From assembly GCA_902491345.1 (NCBI GenBank), contig CABUHI010000009.1, forward strand, positions 1-64,000: a stretch of 64,000 bases of DNA, given 5' to 3'. A program made the translations under genes and the position numbers. Below the pieces are notes generated by a model. That model had not been told where the DNA came from. It saw only the letters and a program-made list of their open reading frames with translations, and made no database searches. Numbering within the stretch: the first letter of the stretch is position 1; each line of letters begins with the position of its first letter. Positions 43,501-51,466 of the stretch are shown piece by piece. The DNA is from an uncultured Collinsella sp. (lineage in GTDB: Bacteria; Actinomycetota; Coriobacteriia; Coriobacteriales; Coriobacteriaceae).

Positions 43501-44124
43501 ATGAAGGTTCTTTTGGTCAATGGCAGCCCCAAGGCAAACGGCAACACCGCCCGCGCACTCGCCGAAGTCGCCGAGCAGCTCATTGCCGAAGGCATTGATA
43601 CCGAGGTGTTTCAGCTGGGCGCCAAGCCCATTCGCGATTGTATCGGTTGCGGCCAGTGCGGCAAGCTCGGCGGTCGCTGCACCTTTGACGACGACGTGGT
43701 GAACGAGCTCATCGCTGCCGCCGAGCAGGCAGATGGCTTTGTCTTTGGCTCGCCTGTCTACTACGCGCACCCCAGCGGCCGCATTCTTTCGGCCCTCGAT
43801 CGCGCCTTCTATGCCGGCAGCAAGGCCTTTGCGCACAAGCCGGGCGCTGCCATCGCCGTCGCCCGTCGCGGCGGCACGTCGACGACCTTCGACGTACTCA
43901 ACAAGTACTTCACCATCAACCAGATGCCCGTGGTTGCCTCCACGTACTGGAACAACGTCTTTGGTGCCATGCCGGGCGAGGCCGCCCAGGATGCCGAGGG
44001 CCTGGCCACCATGCGCAACATCGGCAAGAACATGGCCTGGCTTCTGCATTGTATCGAAGCAGGACAGGCCGCCGGCATCGAAGCCCCCGAAGCCGATCGC
44101 GAGCGCACCAACTTCATCAGGTAG
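43501..44124 (+). CDS. NAD(P)H-dependent flavoprotein oxidoreductase (flavodoxin-like)
   Basis: The 207-residue protein starts KVLLVNGSPKANGNTARAL, the FMN phosphate-loop pattern of the flavodoxin-like NADPH:FMN oxidoreductase family. CIGCGQCGKLGGRC follows, as in iron-sulfur flavoproteins, and GSPVYYAHPSG contacts the flavin. GGGAG lies eight bases before ATG 43501. It is followed after 11 bases by the ArsC-like gene. The substrate is unknown. Quinone or nitro reduction is a reasonable guess. Confidence 0.88.
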   Translation: MKVLLVNGSPKANGNTARALAEVAEQLIAEGIDTEVFQLGAKPIRDCIGCGQCGKLGGRCTFDDDVVNELIAAAEQADGFVFGSPVYYAHPSGRILSALDRAFYAGSKAFAHKPGAAIAVARRGGTSTTFDVLNKYFTINQMPVVASTYWNNVFGAMPGEAAQDAEGLATMRNIGKNMAWLLHCIEAGQAAGIEAPEADRERTNFIR

Positions 44125-44135
44125 AACGGCGGAAC

Positions 44136-44477
44136 ATGAATATCCAGATTTTTGGCACCAAAAAGTCTTTCGACACCAAGAAGGCGCAGCGTTATTTTAA
44201 GGAGCGCCGCATTAAGGTGCAGTTTATCGACCTTAAGGAAAAGGAGATGAGCAAGGGCGAGCTCACGAGCGTGATGCAGGCGGTCGGCGGCATCGACAAG
44301 CTGCTCAACCCCAAGGCTAAGGACGAGGAGACGCTCGCGCTCATCCAGCACCTCACCCCTAGCCAGCGCTTCGATAAACTGCTCGAGAATCAGCAGGTTC
44401 TAGCCGAGCCCATCGTGCGCAACGGCAAAAAGGCCACCGTCGGTTATTGCCCCGATGTGTGGGGAGCCTGGGAGTAG
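44136..44477 (+). CDS. ArsC/Spx-family protein without the catalytic cysteine
   Basis: The 113-residue thioredoxin-fold protein starts MNIQIFGTKKSFDTKKAQRY. In arsenate reductase ArsC and Spx this place holds a cysteine motif, and here it is serine-phenylalanine. Otherwise the fold marks PSQRFDKLLENQQVLAEPIV and GYCPDVWG resemble the family. The only cysteine is in the C-terminal GYCPD. Arsenate reduction is unlikely. A regulator-like or other binding role is possible. It lies 11 bases after the flavoprotein gene and is probably in its operon. Confidence 0.82.
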   Translation: MNIQIFGTKKSFDTKKAQRYFKERRIKVQFIDLKEKEMSKGELTSVMQAVGGIDKLLNPKAKDEETLALIQHLTPSQRFDKLLENQQVLAEPIVRNGKKATVGYCPDVWGAWE

Positions 44478-44563
44478 CCTGTGTTATTTGCCGGCGCGTG
44501 GGTATAAGAGCAGGCGTTTGGCATAAGATTTAACTGTAAGCCATGTCTAACAAAGGAGGGCAC

Positions 44564-45694
44564 ATGCCCAACAAACCCGTGAAGATCATCATGCTTACCG
44601 GATACCTCGGTGCCGGCAAGACCACGCTGCTCAACCACATCCTCGCTAACGACGGCGGCATCCGCGCCGCCGTGATCGTCAACGATATCGGCGAGATCAA
44701 CGTCGACGCCAGCCTTATCGCCGACGGCGGCCTTTCCGAGACCGACGACCTCATCCCGCTCACCAACGGCTGCATCTGCTGCACGCTTTCGGACGACCTT
44801 GCTAACCAGCTGCAGGGCATCGCCGATTCGGGCAACTTCGACTACATCATCATCGAGGCTTCGGGCATTTGCGAGCCTATCCCCATCGCCTACACCATCT
44901 CGAGCTTCTGCGACGAGGCCAAGGTGGGCGGCGAGCCCAAGCTCGCGCTCGACAACATCGTGGCCGTGGTCGATTGCGCCCGCATGTATGACGAGTTCAA
45001 CGGCGGTCGCGACCTGCTGGCCGAGGATATCGACGAAGACGACATCGAGAGCCTGCTCATCCAGCAGATCGAGTTCTGCTCCACGCTGATCCTCAACAAG
45101 ACCGATACCGTGACGCCCGAGCAGATCGCCGAGCTCAAGGCCATCGTGCGCAGCCTGCAGAAAGACGCCGTGATCGTCGAGGCCCAAAACGGTGAGGTCC
45201 CCATGGAGGAGCTGCTCGATACCGGCCGCTTCGACTTTATGCGCGCCTACAACTCCGCCGCTTGGATCGAGGCCATGGAGCATCCCGAGGAGCACGACGA
45301 CCCCGAGGTGCTCGAGTACGACATCGAGACCTTTGTGTACTCGCGCCGCAAGCCGTTTGACCTGCAGAAGTTCACCGATTTTGTTGAGCAGGAGTGGCCC
45401 GACGAGGTCATCCGCGTCAAGGGTCCGCTGTGGCAGACCGGCAATCCGGACATGTGCTACATGTTCGAGCAGGCGGGCCACCAGATGCGCTTAATGGAGA
45501 ACGGCCTGTTTGTCGATTCGGCGCCCGAGGGCGAGAAGCAGAAGATCATCGACGAGAACCCCGAGATCATGCAGATTTGGGACGACGAGACGGGCGACCG
45601 CATGACGAGCCTGTGCATCATCGGCCGTCACATGGACAAGGATGCACTCATCGCCTCCCTTGATGCCTGTCTGACCGACTGGCACCGCGCCTAG
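44564..45694 (+). CDS. CobW/COG0523 GTP-binding metallochaperone
   Basis: The 376-residue G3E-family GTPase has Walker A GYLGAGKTTLLNHIL, the metal-binding GCICCTL (CxCC) and the NKTD base-recognition motif. The C-terminal CobW_C domain follows from about residue 250. These proteins deliver zinc, cobalt or other metals to targets, and which metal applies is not visible. The start ATG 44564 follows AAAGGAGGG at five bases, and an earlier frame from 44543 would embed that site. It stands after a separate hairpin-free gap of 86 bases. Confidence 0.92.
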   Translation: MPNKPVKIIMLTGYLGAGKTTLLNHILANDGGIRAAVIVNDIGEINVDASLIADGGLSETDDLIPLTNGCICCTLSDDLANQLQGIADSGNFDYIIIEASGICEPIPIAYTISSFCDEAKVGGEPKLALDNIVAVVDCARMYDEFNGGRDLLAEDIDEDDIESLLIQQIEFCSTLILNKTDTVTPEQIAELKAIVRSLQKDAVIVEAQNGEVPMEELLDTGRFDFMRAYNSAAWIEAMEHPEEHDDPEVLEYDIETFVYSRRKPFDLQKFTDFVEQEWPDEVIRVKGPLWQTGNPDMCYMFEQAGHQMRLMENGLFVDSAPEGEKQKIIDENPEIMQIWDDETGDRMTSLCIIGRHMDKDALIASLDACLTDWHRA

Positions 45695-45734
45695 GTTTAT
45701 CCAAGCGGGCATTTTTCCGCCTACGTAACCGCCA

Positions 45735-45768
45735 AACCACCACGAAGGTGCCCTTCGTGGTGGTTTTT
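45735..45768. terminator. Terminator after the CobW gene, GGGACAG-family-like stem
   Basis: AACCACCACGAAGG / CCTTCGTGGTGGTT perfect stem followed by TTT. The stem closely resembles 4848-4884, but without the CTGTCC core. Confidence 0.8.
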
Positions 45769-45789
45769 CGTTCTGAGCCAAGGAGATTC

Positions 45790-46389
45790 ATGTTCAACAT
45801 CGTGCTGTACGCGCCCGAGATTCCGGCCAATACGGGCAATATCGGCCGCACCTGCGTGGTTACCGGTGCCCGCCTGCATCTGGTGGAGCCGCTGGGGTTT
45901 TCGCTCGACGACAAGACGGTGCGTCGCGCCGGACTGGGCTACTGGCAAAACTTGGACGTGACGACTTATGCCGGCTGGGAGGATTTTCTTGCGCGTAACG
46001 ACCTCTCCCCCGCCGACGAGCGCCTGCATCTGCTGACCAAAAAGGCACGCCGTACCTATGCGCAGAGTACCTACCGTGATGGCGACTACTTGGTCTTTGG
46101 CAGCGAGAGCTCGGGCATTCCCGAGCCACTGCTTGCCGCGGCGCCCGAGCGCTGCGAGCGCATCCCGATGCTGCGCGATTGTGACTCACTCGATAACGCC
46201 GAGGCATGGGAAGCCCACGAGGAATCGCTGGGACATACCGAGGACAGCCACGAGGCCATCCTTCGGCAGGATATCTGCGGCAACTTCGTCAATCCCGACG
46301 ACTACCGCATCAGCGCCCTCAACCTCTCCAACAGCGCCGCCATCGTCCTCTACGAGGCCCTACGCCAAACAGGCTTTGCCGGCATGTAA
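45790..46389 (+). CDS. trmL: tRNA (cytidine/uridine-2'-O-)-methyltransferase TrmL
   Basis: The 199-residue SPOUT enzyme 2'-O-methylates the wobble base at position 34 of tRNA-Leu. It has YAPEIPANTGNIGR at the N-terminus, FGSESSGIP, RIPM and the knot helix LNLSNSAAIVLYEALRQ. Between RIPM and LNLSNS lie about 40 extra residues (rich in Asp, Glu and His), absent in the usual 155-160 residue form. AAGGAGA precedes the ATG at 45790. It is monocistronic. Confidence 0.9.
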   Translation: MFNIVLYAPEIPANTGNIGRTCVVTGARLHLVEPLGFSLDDKTVRRAGLGYWQNLDVTTYAGWEDFLARNDLSPADERLHLLTKKARRTYAQSTYRDGDYLVFGSESSGIPEPLLAAAPERCERIPMLRDCDSLDNAEAWEAHEESLGHTEDSHEAILRQDICGNFVNPDDYRISALNLSNSAAIVLYEALRQTGFAGM

Positions 46390-46465
46390 AACCTGCCATT
46401 AGGAGACGGGGTAGAAATGGTAGACTTTCAAACTCTCTAGTCCTTGACAAAATGGTTTTGACATC

Positions 46466-46500
46466 AAATGCGGCAAAGGGACAGTCCCTTTGCCGCATTT
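46466..46500. repeat. GGGACAG-family palindrome, possible terminator
   Basis: AAATGCGGCAAAGGGAC-A-GTCCCTTTGCCGCATTT is a perfect 17-base palindrome between convergent trmL and the unknown gene at 46519. The core matches the other family members. Confidence 0.85.
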
Positions 46501-46518
46501 GGCTGCTAACAATTCACG

Positions 46519-47580
46519 TCAGAATTCAACTTCAAATACAAACGACTGCCGAAGTTCTCGCTTAGCTTGGCTTGTCAGGCTCGAATTCGCCCTTATGTTC
46601 AGCTTGCTGCATGCCTCATCGATAGCCATAGCAAGCGATACTGACATGGTCATGGTCGTCTCGCTTTTCAATTCAACCCGATAACTCTTCGCCTTGTTTT
46701 TATCCTCTCCACCGCATCTCGTTTCGATTAACAAGAGAATGTCAGAGTCATGGGCATACCAATGGAGTTCAGGGCGCTGTGGAACCATGTCTCCCTCGAA
46801 TTCCTGTGTAAACAGGATTTTCTTCTCATTTCTCGTTAAATCGCTCAAAGAGCCGTTGATTCGAGCCGAGCCCTTCTTTCCCGCTTTGGCATTTCCCTTA
46901 ACCTGGTGGCCTCTCCGAGTTTCCTCGTACTCCGTCACCTCCAACTTGCAGCGCTTCGCGCCAAGCATGAACGCAATCCGTCTCAACTCGGCCATCTTGT
47001 CTTGTTGCATGGTTGCGAAATAGGAGTCAAGATCAACAAAGCGAGACCGATCAAAAGCATCTATGTAATATGTGGAATAAAGAGATGGTTTAGGGTAGAA
47101 AGACAGCTCGCTATCCCCAATTGCTTCGCGGTACAAATTGAAAATCTGCGTGCCCTTAACAGTATCCAACCAACCAATAGCATCCCTACAGACATCGATG
47201 TCCCGACGCTCATTTCCGTCAACAATTCGAATCATGTTCGGCAAATGGAATGAAGGGCTCTGATAGACCTCTTTGGTTACAGGCCTGTACCTATTGAGCT
47301 GTTGCTGGTATGCCCAATCGTTGACGGCGTCACCAATATCCGCAGCAGCACCTGCCGCACCATCGGCCGCATCAGCAATAGCCGCCAAGGCGTCATCGAC
47401 CATCGGAGTTGCAGCACGCATTGTACCATCGGCAACTTTCTGTACGGTTGCAACCGCGCCCGCCATCGCGCTTCCGGCGCCATCAACCAACCCAGCAGCG
47501 GCCTTACGGATATCAAAACTCTGCTTATGTCGCGACAGCTCCTCCCTTTCGACAACAGCTAGATCGTCTTTATCCTCCAT
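46519..47580 (-). CDS. Unknown protein, 353 residues, in accessory island
   Basis: I do not recognise a family. Residues about 15-95 are rich in Ala, Gly and Asp with short amphipathic helices (AAAGLVDGAGSAMAGAVATV), which resembles membrane-associating or phasin-like helices only loosely. The rest is a mixed alpha/beta region with FNLYREAIGDSELSFYPK and ELRRIAFMLGAKRCKLEV. AGGAGG lies five bases before the ATG. The sequence is lower in GC than its neighbours. It lies nine bases after the DUF4230 stop on the same strand, so they form an operon. Confidence 0.75.
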   Translation of the reverse strand: MEDKDDLAVVEREELSRHKQSFDIRKAAAGLVDGAGSAMAGAVATVQKVADGTMRAATPMVDDALAAIADAADGAAGAAADIGDAVNDWAYQQQLNRYRPVTKEVYQSPSFHLPNMIRIVDGNERRDIDVCRDAIGWLDTVKGTQIFNLYREAIGDSELSFYPKPSLYSTYYIDAFDRSRFVDLDSYFATMQQDKMAELRRIAFMLGAKRCKLEVTEYEETRRGHQVKGNAKAGKKGSARINGSLSDLTRNEKKILFTQEFEGDMVPQRPELHWYAHDSDILLLIETRCGGEDKNKAKSYRVELKSETTMTMSVSLAMAIDEACSKLNIRANSSLTSQAKRELRQSFVFEVEF

Positions 47581-47589
47581 AGTGACCTC

Positions 47590-48261
47590 CTATTTCCGAT
47601 AGTCGAAATCAACCGTATATTCATCGCCAAATGCCGAGTTGAACATCGCACGGATATTTGCTTCGGCGTTCACTCGAGCCTCTTCGAGCAGCTTGCCATC
47701 CTTGATGGCCTCGCTTTCACTCCGCTCCTTGCACTGCGCTTCAAACGCCGTGACGTCTTTGACCTCAATGGGATTGAGGATGTTGTTGCGTTCCTCGAGA
47801 GCACCCGACTTATTCATATCCGGCGTGTTCGAGATTACATAAGGCTCATCCATCGTAATGGTCAGCTTTTTCTTGTTTGTATGTATCTCTGCCGTCTCGA
47901 GATTCACACCCGCCTTAATGGTTCCCACATAGCGGTACCAAAAGCTGTTTTCCGTAAACGGGATATCAAACCAATCGAAAAACCTCTTGGTATCCGTCAC
48001 CTTATCGACAATCGCATAGTTCTGCGATGCAGAAACCATCTCGTTCTGGGAAGCGATGCGTTCAAACACGACCGACGGGGAAAGCGTATTGGGGGTCGTT
48101 TCTTTCGCGCCCGCAGCTTTGCCGTTATTAAAGATGGTAATGAAAAGTACAGCCACAATCACTCCACCAAGCGCCAGGCCCGCAAAGAATACCTTGAGCT
48201 TTGTCAGGATTCTCCCGAGTTTCGCTTTCAGCGCCCCCATGCCTTCCTCTATCTCATCCAT
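47590..48261 (-). CDS. DUF4230 family membrane-anchored protein
   Basis: The 223-residue protein has one transmembrane helix near the N-terminus (KVFFAGLALGGVIVAVLFIT, about residues 23-42). The outside domain begins VVFERIASQNEMVSASQNYA and continues KVTDTKRFF, as in DUF4230 proteins (function unknown). The C-terminal part has a conserved-looking EEARVNAEANIRAMFNSAF. The ribosome site AAAGGA precedes the ATG. It is the first gene of the pair with the 353-residue protein. The role is unknown, with the soluble part likely outside the membrane. Confidence 0.8.
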   Translation of the reverse strand: MDEIEEGMGALKAKLGRILTKLKVFFAGLALGGVIVAVLFITIFNNGKAAGAKETTPNTLSPSVVFERIASQNEMVSASQNYAIVDKVTDTKRFFDWFDIPFTENSFWYRYVGTIKAGVNLETAEIHTNKKKLTITMDEPYVISNTPDMNKSGALEERNNILNPIEVKDVTAFEAQCKERSESEAIKDGKLLEEARVNAEANIRAMFNSAFGDEYTVDFDYRK

Positions 48262-48427
48262 CCCCTATTCCTTTCAAAATCCCTGTTATTTAAGAAACTG
48301 CCGTGGGTTATACCTCATGCCTTAATTGTCGTTTTCAGCATGTCTTTAGACGAGGGCAGTTGTTTGCAATCCGAAATAATACGCATTCGTTCGCAGCACT
48401 TGTTGTTCAATAATTGGCATAAAACGG

Positions 48428-48466
48428 GCAGGTCAACCATTCATTGCCGATTAACCCGCCCCTTCC
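48428..48466 (-). terminator. Terminator after the lipoprotein gene
   Basis: On the minus strand GGGCGGGTTAA pairs with TTGACCTGCCC and is followed by GTTTTAT. The remaining gap to 48261 shows no gene. Confidence 0.65.
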
Positions 48467-48475
48467 GTGCAGAAC

Positions 48476-49291
48476 TTATTTATTTACATCGTAGCTGGAA
48501 ACAGATGCGACAACGCGCGCGGCGTCAACATCGGACATTGCCTCGAACTTGACTTTCTCACCCGGCGCCCACGAAGAAGTGTCCGCATAGGTCTCCTCCG
48601 CTTTGATGTCATCTGCATCATAGAGAGCAAGTGTCAGGCTGACGTTAGAGAACGATATACCAGAGGTGTTCTCAACTACCGCCGTATACGTATACAGACC
48701 GTAACCGTCATCCGATTTTTCGAAATTTGCTCCCTGAATCAAACTGTTGATGGCATCCTCGTAGCGGGTCTTCTCTGCTACGGACTTTCCATTCTTAATT
48801 AAGTCGTTGAAATCATCCTCGTATTTCTCCCCGACTTCCAACCCGTAATTATCAACAAGCTTTTTGAGCTGCGCAGACCGCTTATCGTAGACCTTATTCC
48901 ACTCTTCGTAATAATCCGAAGACGATTGCGAGTAATCCTCGGTCACTTTAAGCTGGTCATCAAGCAGATTCAGATACGTGATTACGTCCTGTTGCATCTT
49001 GGAATCCTTAAACCTAGCGTTCTTGAGTTCCTTGTCGTTCTTGATTTCGGCCTCAATAGCTTCCTGGATATTCTCGGTTGAATGAGGATCATCATCGTTT
49101 GCATTAGATTCAATGACGTCGGACCTTCTCTCAAACCCGGCGGCGATAACATTCATCGCCTTATCGTCGACATATTTCGACTTTGCAGCGTTTGCATCAT
49201 TCTGTGAACAGGCCGAAATGAACCCCAGAGAACAGATGAGTAGTACAAGCAAACCCATCATGGGCATCTTTTTAGTAATATTTCGTTTCAC
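48476..49291 (-). CDS. FxLYD-domain lipoprotein
   Basis: The 271-residue lipoprotein has a signal peptide (MGLLVLLICSLGFISAC) and lipobox cysteine about residue 27. A helical middle region (about 40-180) rich in Lys, Asp and Glu follows. The C-terminal domain has SLTLALYDADDIKAEETYAD then SSWAPGEKVKFEA, the FxLYD pattern. The start is GTG 49291 with AAGGGAAATAG upstream. It should be anchored to the outer face of the membrane. No receptor or ligand can be named. It belongs to the AT-richer island. Confidence 0.82.
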   Translation of the reverse strand: MKRNITKKMPMMGLLVLLICSLGFISACSQNDANAAKSKYVDDKAMNVIAAGFERRSDVIESNANDDDPHSTENIQEAIEAEIKNDKELKNARFKDSKMQQDVITYLNLLDDQLKVTEDYSQSSSDYYEEWNKVYDKRSAQLKKLVDNYGLEVGEKYEDDFNDLIKNGKSVAEKTRYEDAINSLIQGANFEKSDDGYGLYTYTAVVENTSGISFSNVSLTLALYDADDIKAEETYADTSSWAPGEKVKFEAMSDVDAARVVASVSSYDVNK

Positions 49292-49452
49292 GACTATTTC
49301 CCTTCGATTGACGTTGCAACTCATAGCCCCTCATCAAAAAGCAGACGAATTGACAACGCGGTGGCACTATTTGGTTTAAGGGCGTGAACTGGATAAATGC
49401 TGAGGGAAGGAGCGGGCCCGCGTAAGAATACTACCCTCATCAAATTGTCTAG

Positions 49453-50088
49453 TTAAAGCGAACGATTAAACGGCGGGCGGTCAACAATAGCTGAATCCGC
49501 CCGTCTCCAACGATCAAACGTCGACGGACTAACGCCCAATAGTGCGGCAGCGTCCCGCCTTGTCACCCCACCTCCTTTAAATGATTGGACAACTGAACGA
49601 TAGTTTTCTGGACGCTCGATCATTGGGCGTCCAAATCGAATGCCGCGCGATCGCGCCGAAGCAATACCTTCAGCTTGTCTTTGCTTTATGTTTTCGCGCT
49701 CCACCTGAGCCACGTAGCTCAAAACCTGAAGCACTAGATCGGCAATAAAAGTCCCCGTAATTCCATTGGGTTGTTCGCGTGTATCAAGCAATGGCATATC
49801 GAGCACCACGATGGCAACGCGTTTGTCCGTCGTTAGGCGACGCCATTCATCGATAACTTCACGGTAGTCGCGACCCAATCGATCGATACTCTTAATCACC
49901 AGAACGTCCCCTTCGCGCAGACGACGAAGAAGACGCCGGTACTGAGGACGCCTGAAGTCCTTTCCACTCGCTTTGTCAGCATAGATCAAATTCGTTTGGA
50001 CCGGAAACTGCTCCAGCGCATCCAGTTGGCGATCCAGGTTCTGATCTGCTGACGAAACTCGAGCATACCCATAGATTCTGTTTTTCAT
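49453..50088 (-). CDS. Serine recombinase (resolvase/invertase family)
   Basis: The 211-residue small serine recombinase has the catalytic serine in GYARVSSADQ (about residue 10), the KSIDRLGRDY arginine motif, a long E-helix ending near VERENIKQRQAEGIASARSR, and a C-terminal helix-turn-helix (TRRDAAALLGVSPSTFDRW). AGGGG precedes ATG 50088. It could be a transposon resolvase or a DNA invertase, but no transposase or clear crossover sites are seen in the flanking 400 bases. It marks the right side of the accessory island. Confidence 0.9.
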   Translation of the reverse strand: MKNRIYGYARVSSADQNLDRQLDALEQFPVQTNLIYADKASGKDFRRPQYRRLLRRLREGDVLVIKSIDRLGRDYREVIDEWRRLTTDKRVAIVVLDMPLLDTREQPNGITGTFIADLVLQVLSYVAQVERENIKQRQAEGIASARSRGIRFGRPMIERPENYRSVVQSFKGGGVTRRDAAALLGVSPSTFDRWRRADSAIVDRPPFNRSL

Positions 50089-50325
50089 AATTGCCCCTAT
50101 CAGCCGCACGATGGCAGCTTCAGCTCATCTGAGAGCCCACTCACAATAGGGCGTGCAAATTTCGCGAATGGGTTGAACCCATTTTCGGGCTCCAACGTAA
50201 GCTATTCAAGCACCGCTTCGATAACGCACGGCGCCAACCTTATGCTTTGAAATGAAATTAATCGTTTTTAATTGAGATTAACTAGAATAAAATGAAAATA
50301 ACCCGAGACGCTAAAGGAGGGCATT

Positions 50326-51426
50326 GTGGAATACCTCGAAAACCCGTTTACCCCCAGTTTTGGTGAGGTTCCTGCCCATCTCGCTGGCAGACAACAGATT
50401 ATTCGGGATTTGGACCGTGCCTTCTTGAGTCAGCGCAGGCGCCCAGAATTGACCTCGATCTTCTCAGGCGCACGTGGAACCGGTAAAACCGCTCTCATGT
50501 CGTCGCTCGCGACAAGGGCGGAATCCCACGGCTGGATAGCCGTAAAGACGACCGCGCTCCCGGGAATGCTTGAGGAAATCGAGTTCGGGACGAAACGCGC
50601 CGCAGCCCATCTCATCGAATCGTCCAACCACTTCGAAGTCACCGGTCTCGGAATTGCACCGCTCGGCAGCATCGAGGTCAATCGCGTTCACGATGCCTCA
50701 ACCTGGCGTTATCGCATGAGCGACATCATCGACCAGCTCAACGAGGCGGGCACCGGTCTGCTCGTCACGGTTGACGAGGTGGACCCGACACTCGACGAGA
50801 TGATTCAGCTCGCAGCGACGTATCAGCACTTTGTGACCGATGGGAAACGCGTCGCCCTGCTCATGGCGGGACTTCCCAACAATGTCTCGACGTTGCTGAA
50901 CCACAAGACGGTCTCGTTCCTTCGCCGCGCCCAACAATATCATCTGGGTCGCATTGCCGACTATGACGTACGCGAGGCCTTGATTCGCACAATCCAGGAA
51001 AACGATCGCCTGGCAGATGCTGAGGGAATCGATAGAGCCGTTCGCTCGATCTCTGGTTTTCCCTTCCTATTGCAACTCGTAGGCTACCGTGCCTGGGATC
51101 TCACAAGCGATTCGAAGGAAATCTCGTCACGCGACTTTGACCTGGGAATCAAAATCGCGCGCGACGAGATGGACGACCGAATCCTCTCGGCAACCTATCG
51201 GGAACTCACTGCAGAGGACAAGCGATTCCTCATCGCCATGCTCGATGACGAGGAAGAGTCCACCACCGCTGACCTTGTCGAGCGCCTTAAGCGTTCGCCG
51301 CAGCAGGTCTCCCGCTACCGACGCCGCATGATAGACGCCGGCATCATCGGGGAGCGAGGACGAGGGCTCGTCGCATTTGAATTGCCATTCTTCCGCGACT
51401 ATCTCGCAGCTCAATGCGTGAAATAG
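50326..51426 (+). CDS. AAA-type ATPase with C-terminal winged-helix-like region
   Basis: The 366-residue protein starts at GTG 50326 after AAAGGAGGG. It has NPFTPSFGEVPAHLAGR, Walker A FSGARGTGKTALM (about residue 48), Walker B LLVTVDEVD and a sensor-like SFLRRAQQ. The C-terminal region (about 290-366) fits a winged helix (DLVERLKRSPQQVSRYRRRM). It resembles an Orc1/Cdc6-type or stand-alone bacterial ATPase, and the function is unknown. It is related to the gene at 53973-55091. The AT-rich 237 bases upstream carry the likely promoter and an inverted repeat AATGGGTT / AACCCATT. Confidence 0.88.
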   Translation: MEYLENPFTPSFGEVPAHLAGRQQIIRDLDRAFLSQRRRPELTSIFSGARGTGKTALMSSLATRAESHGWIAVKTTALPGMLEEIEFGTKRAAAHLIESSNHFEVTGLGIAPLGSIEVNRVHDASTWRYRMSDIIDQLNEAGTGLLVTVDEVDPTLDEMIQLAATYQHFVTDGKRVALLMAGLPNNVSTLLNHKTVSFLRRAQQYHLGRIADYDVREALIRTIQENDRLADAEGIDRAVRSISGFPFLLQLVGYRAWDLTSDSKEISSRDFDLGIKIARDEMDDRILSATYRELTAEDKRFLIAMLDDEEESTTADLVERLKRSPQQVSRYRRRMIDAGIIGERGRGLVAFELPFFRDYLAAQCVK

Positions 51427-51431
51427 GCATC

Positions 51432-51464
51432 AATGAGGCAAAGGGACTGTCCCTTTGCCTCATT
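51432..51464. repeat. GGGACAG-family palindrome, bidirectional terminator candidate
   Basis: AATGAGGCAAAGGGAC-T-GTCCCTTTGCCTCATT perfect palindrome between the convergent ATPase and UvrA-like genes. It shares its core with 46466-46500. Confidence 0.8.
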
Positions 51465-51466
51465 GT

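Noticed and set aside
50089..50325. Invertible promoter beside the serine recombinase
   Set aside because: Only an 8-base inverted repeat close together was seen. No paired crossover sites surround a promoter.
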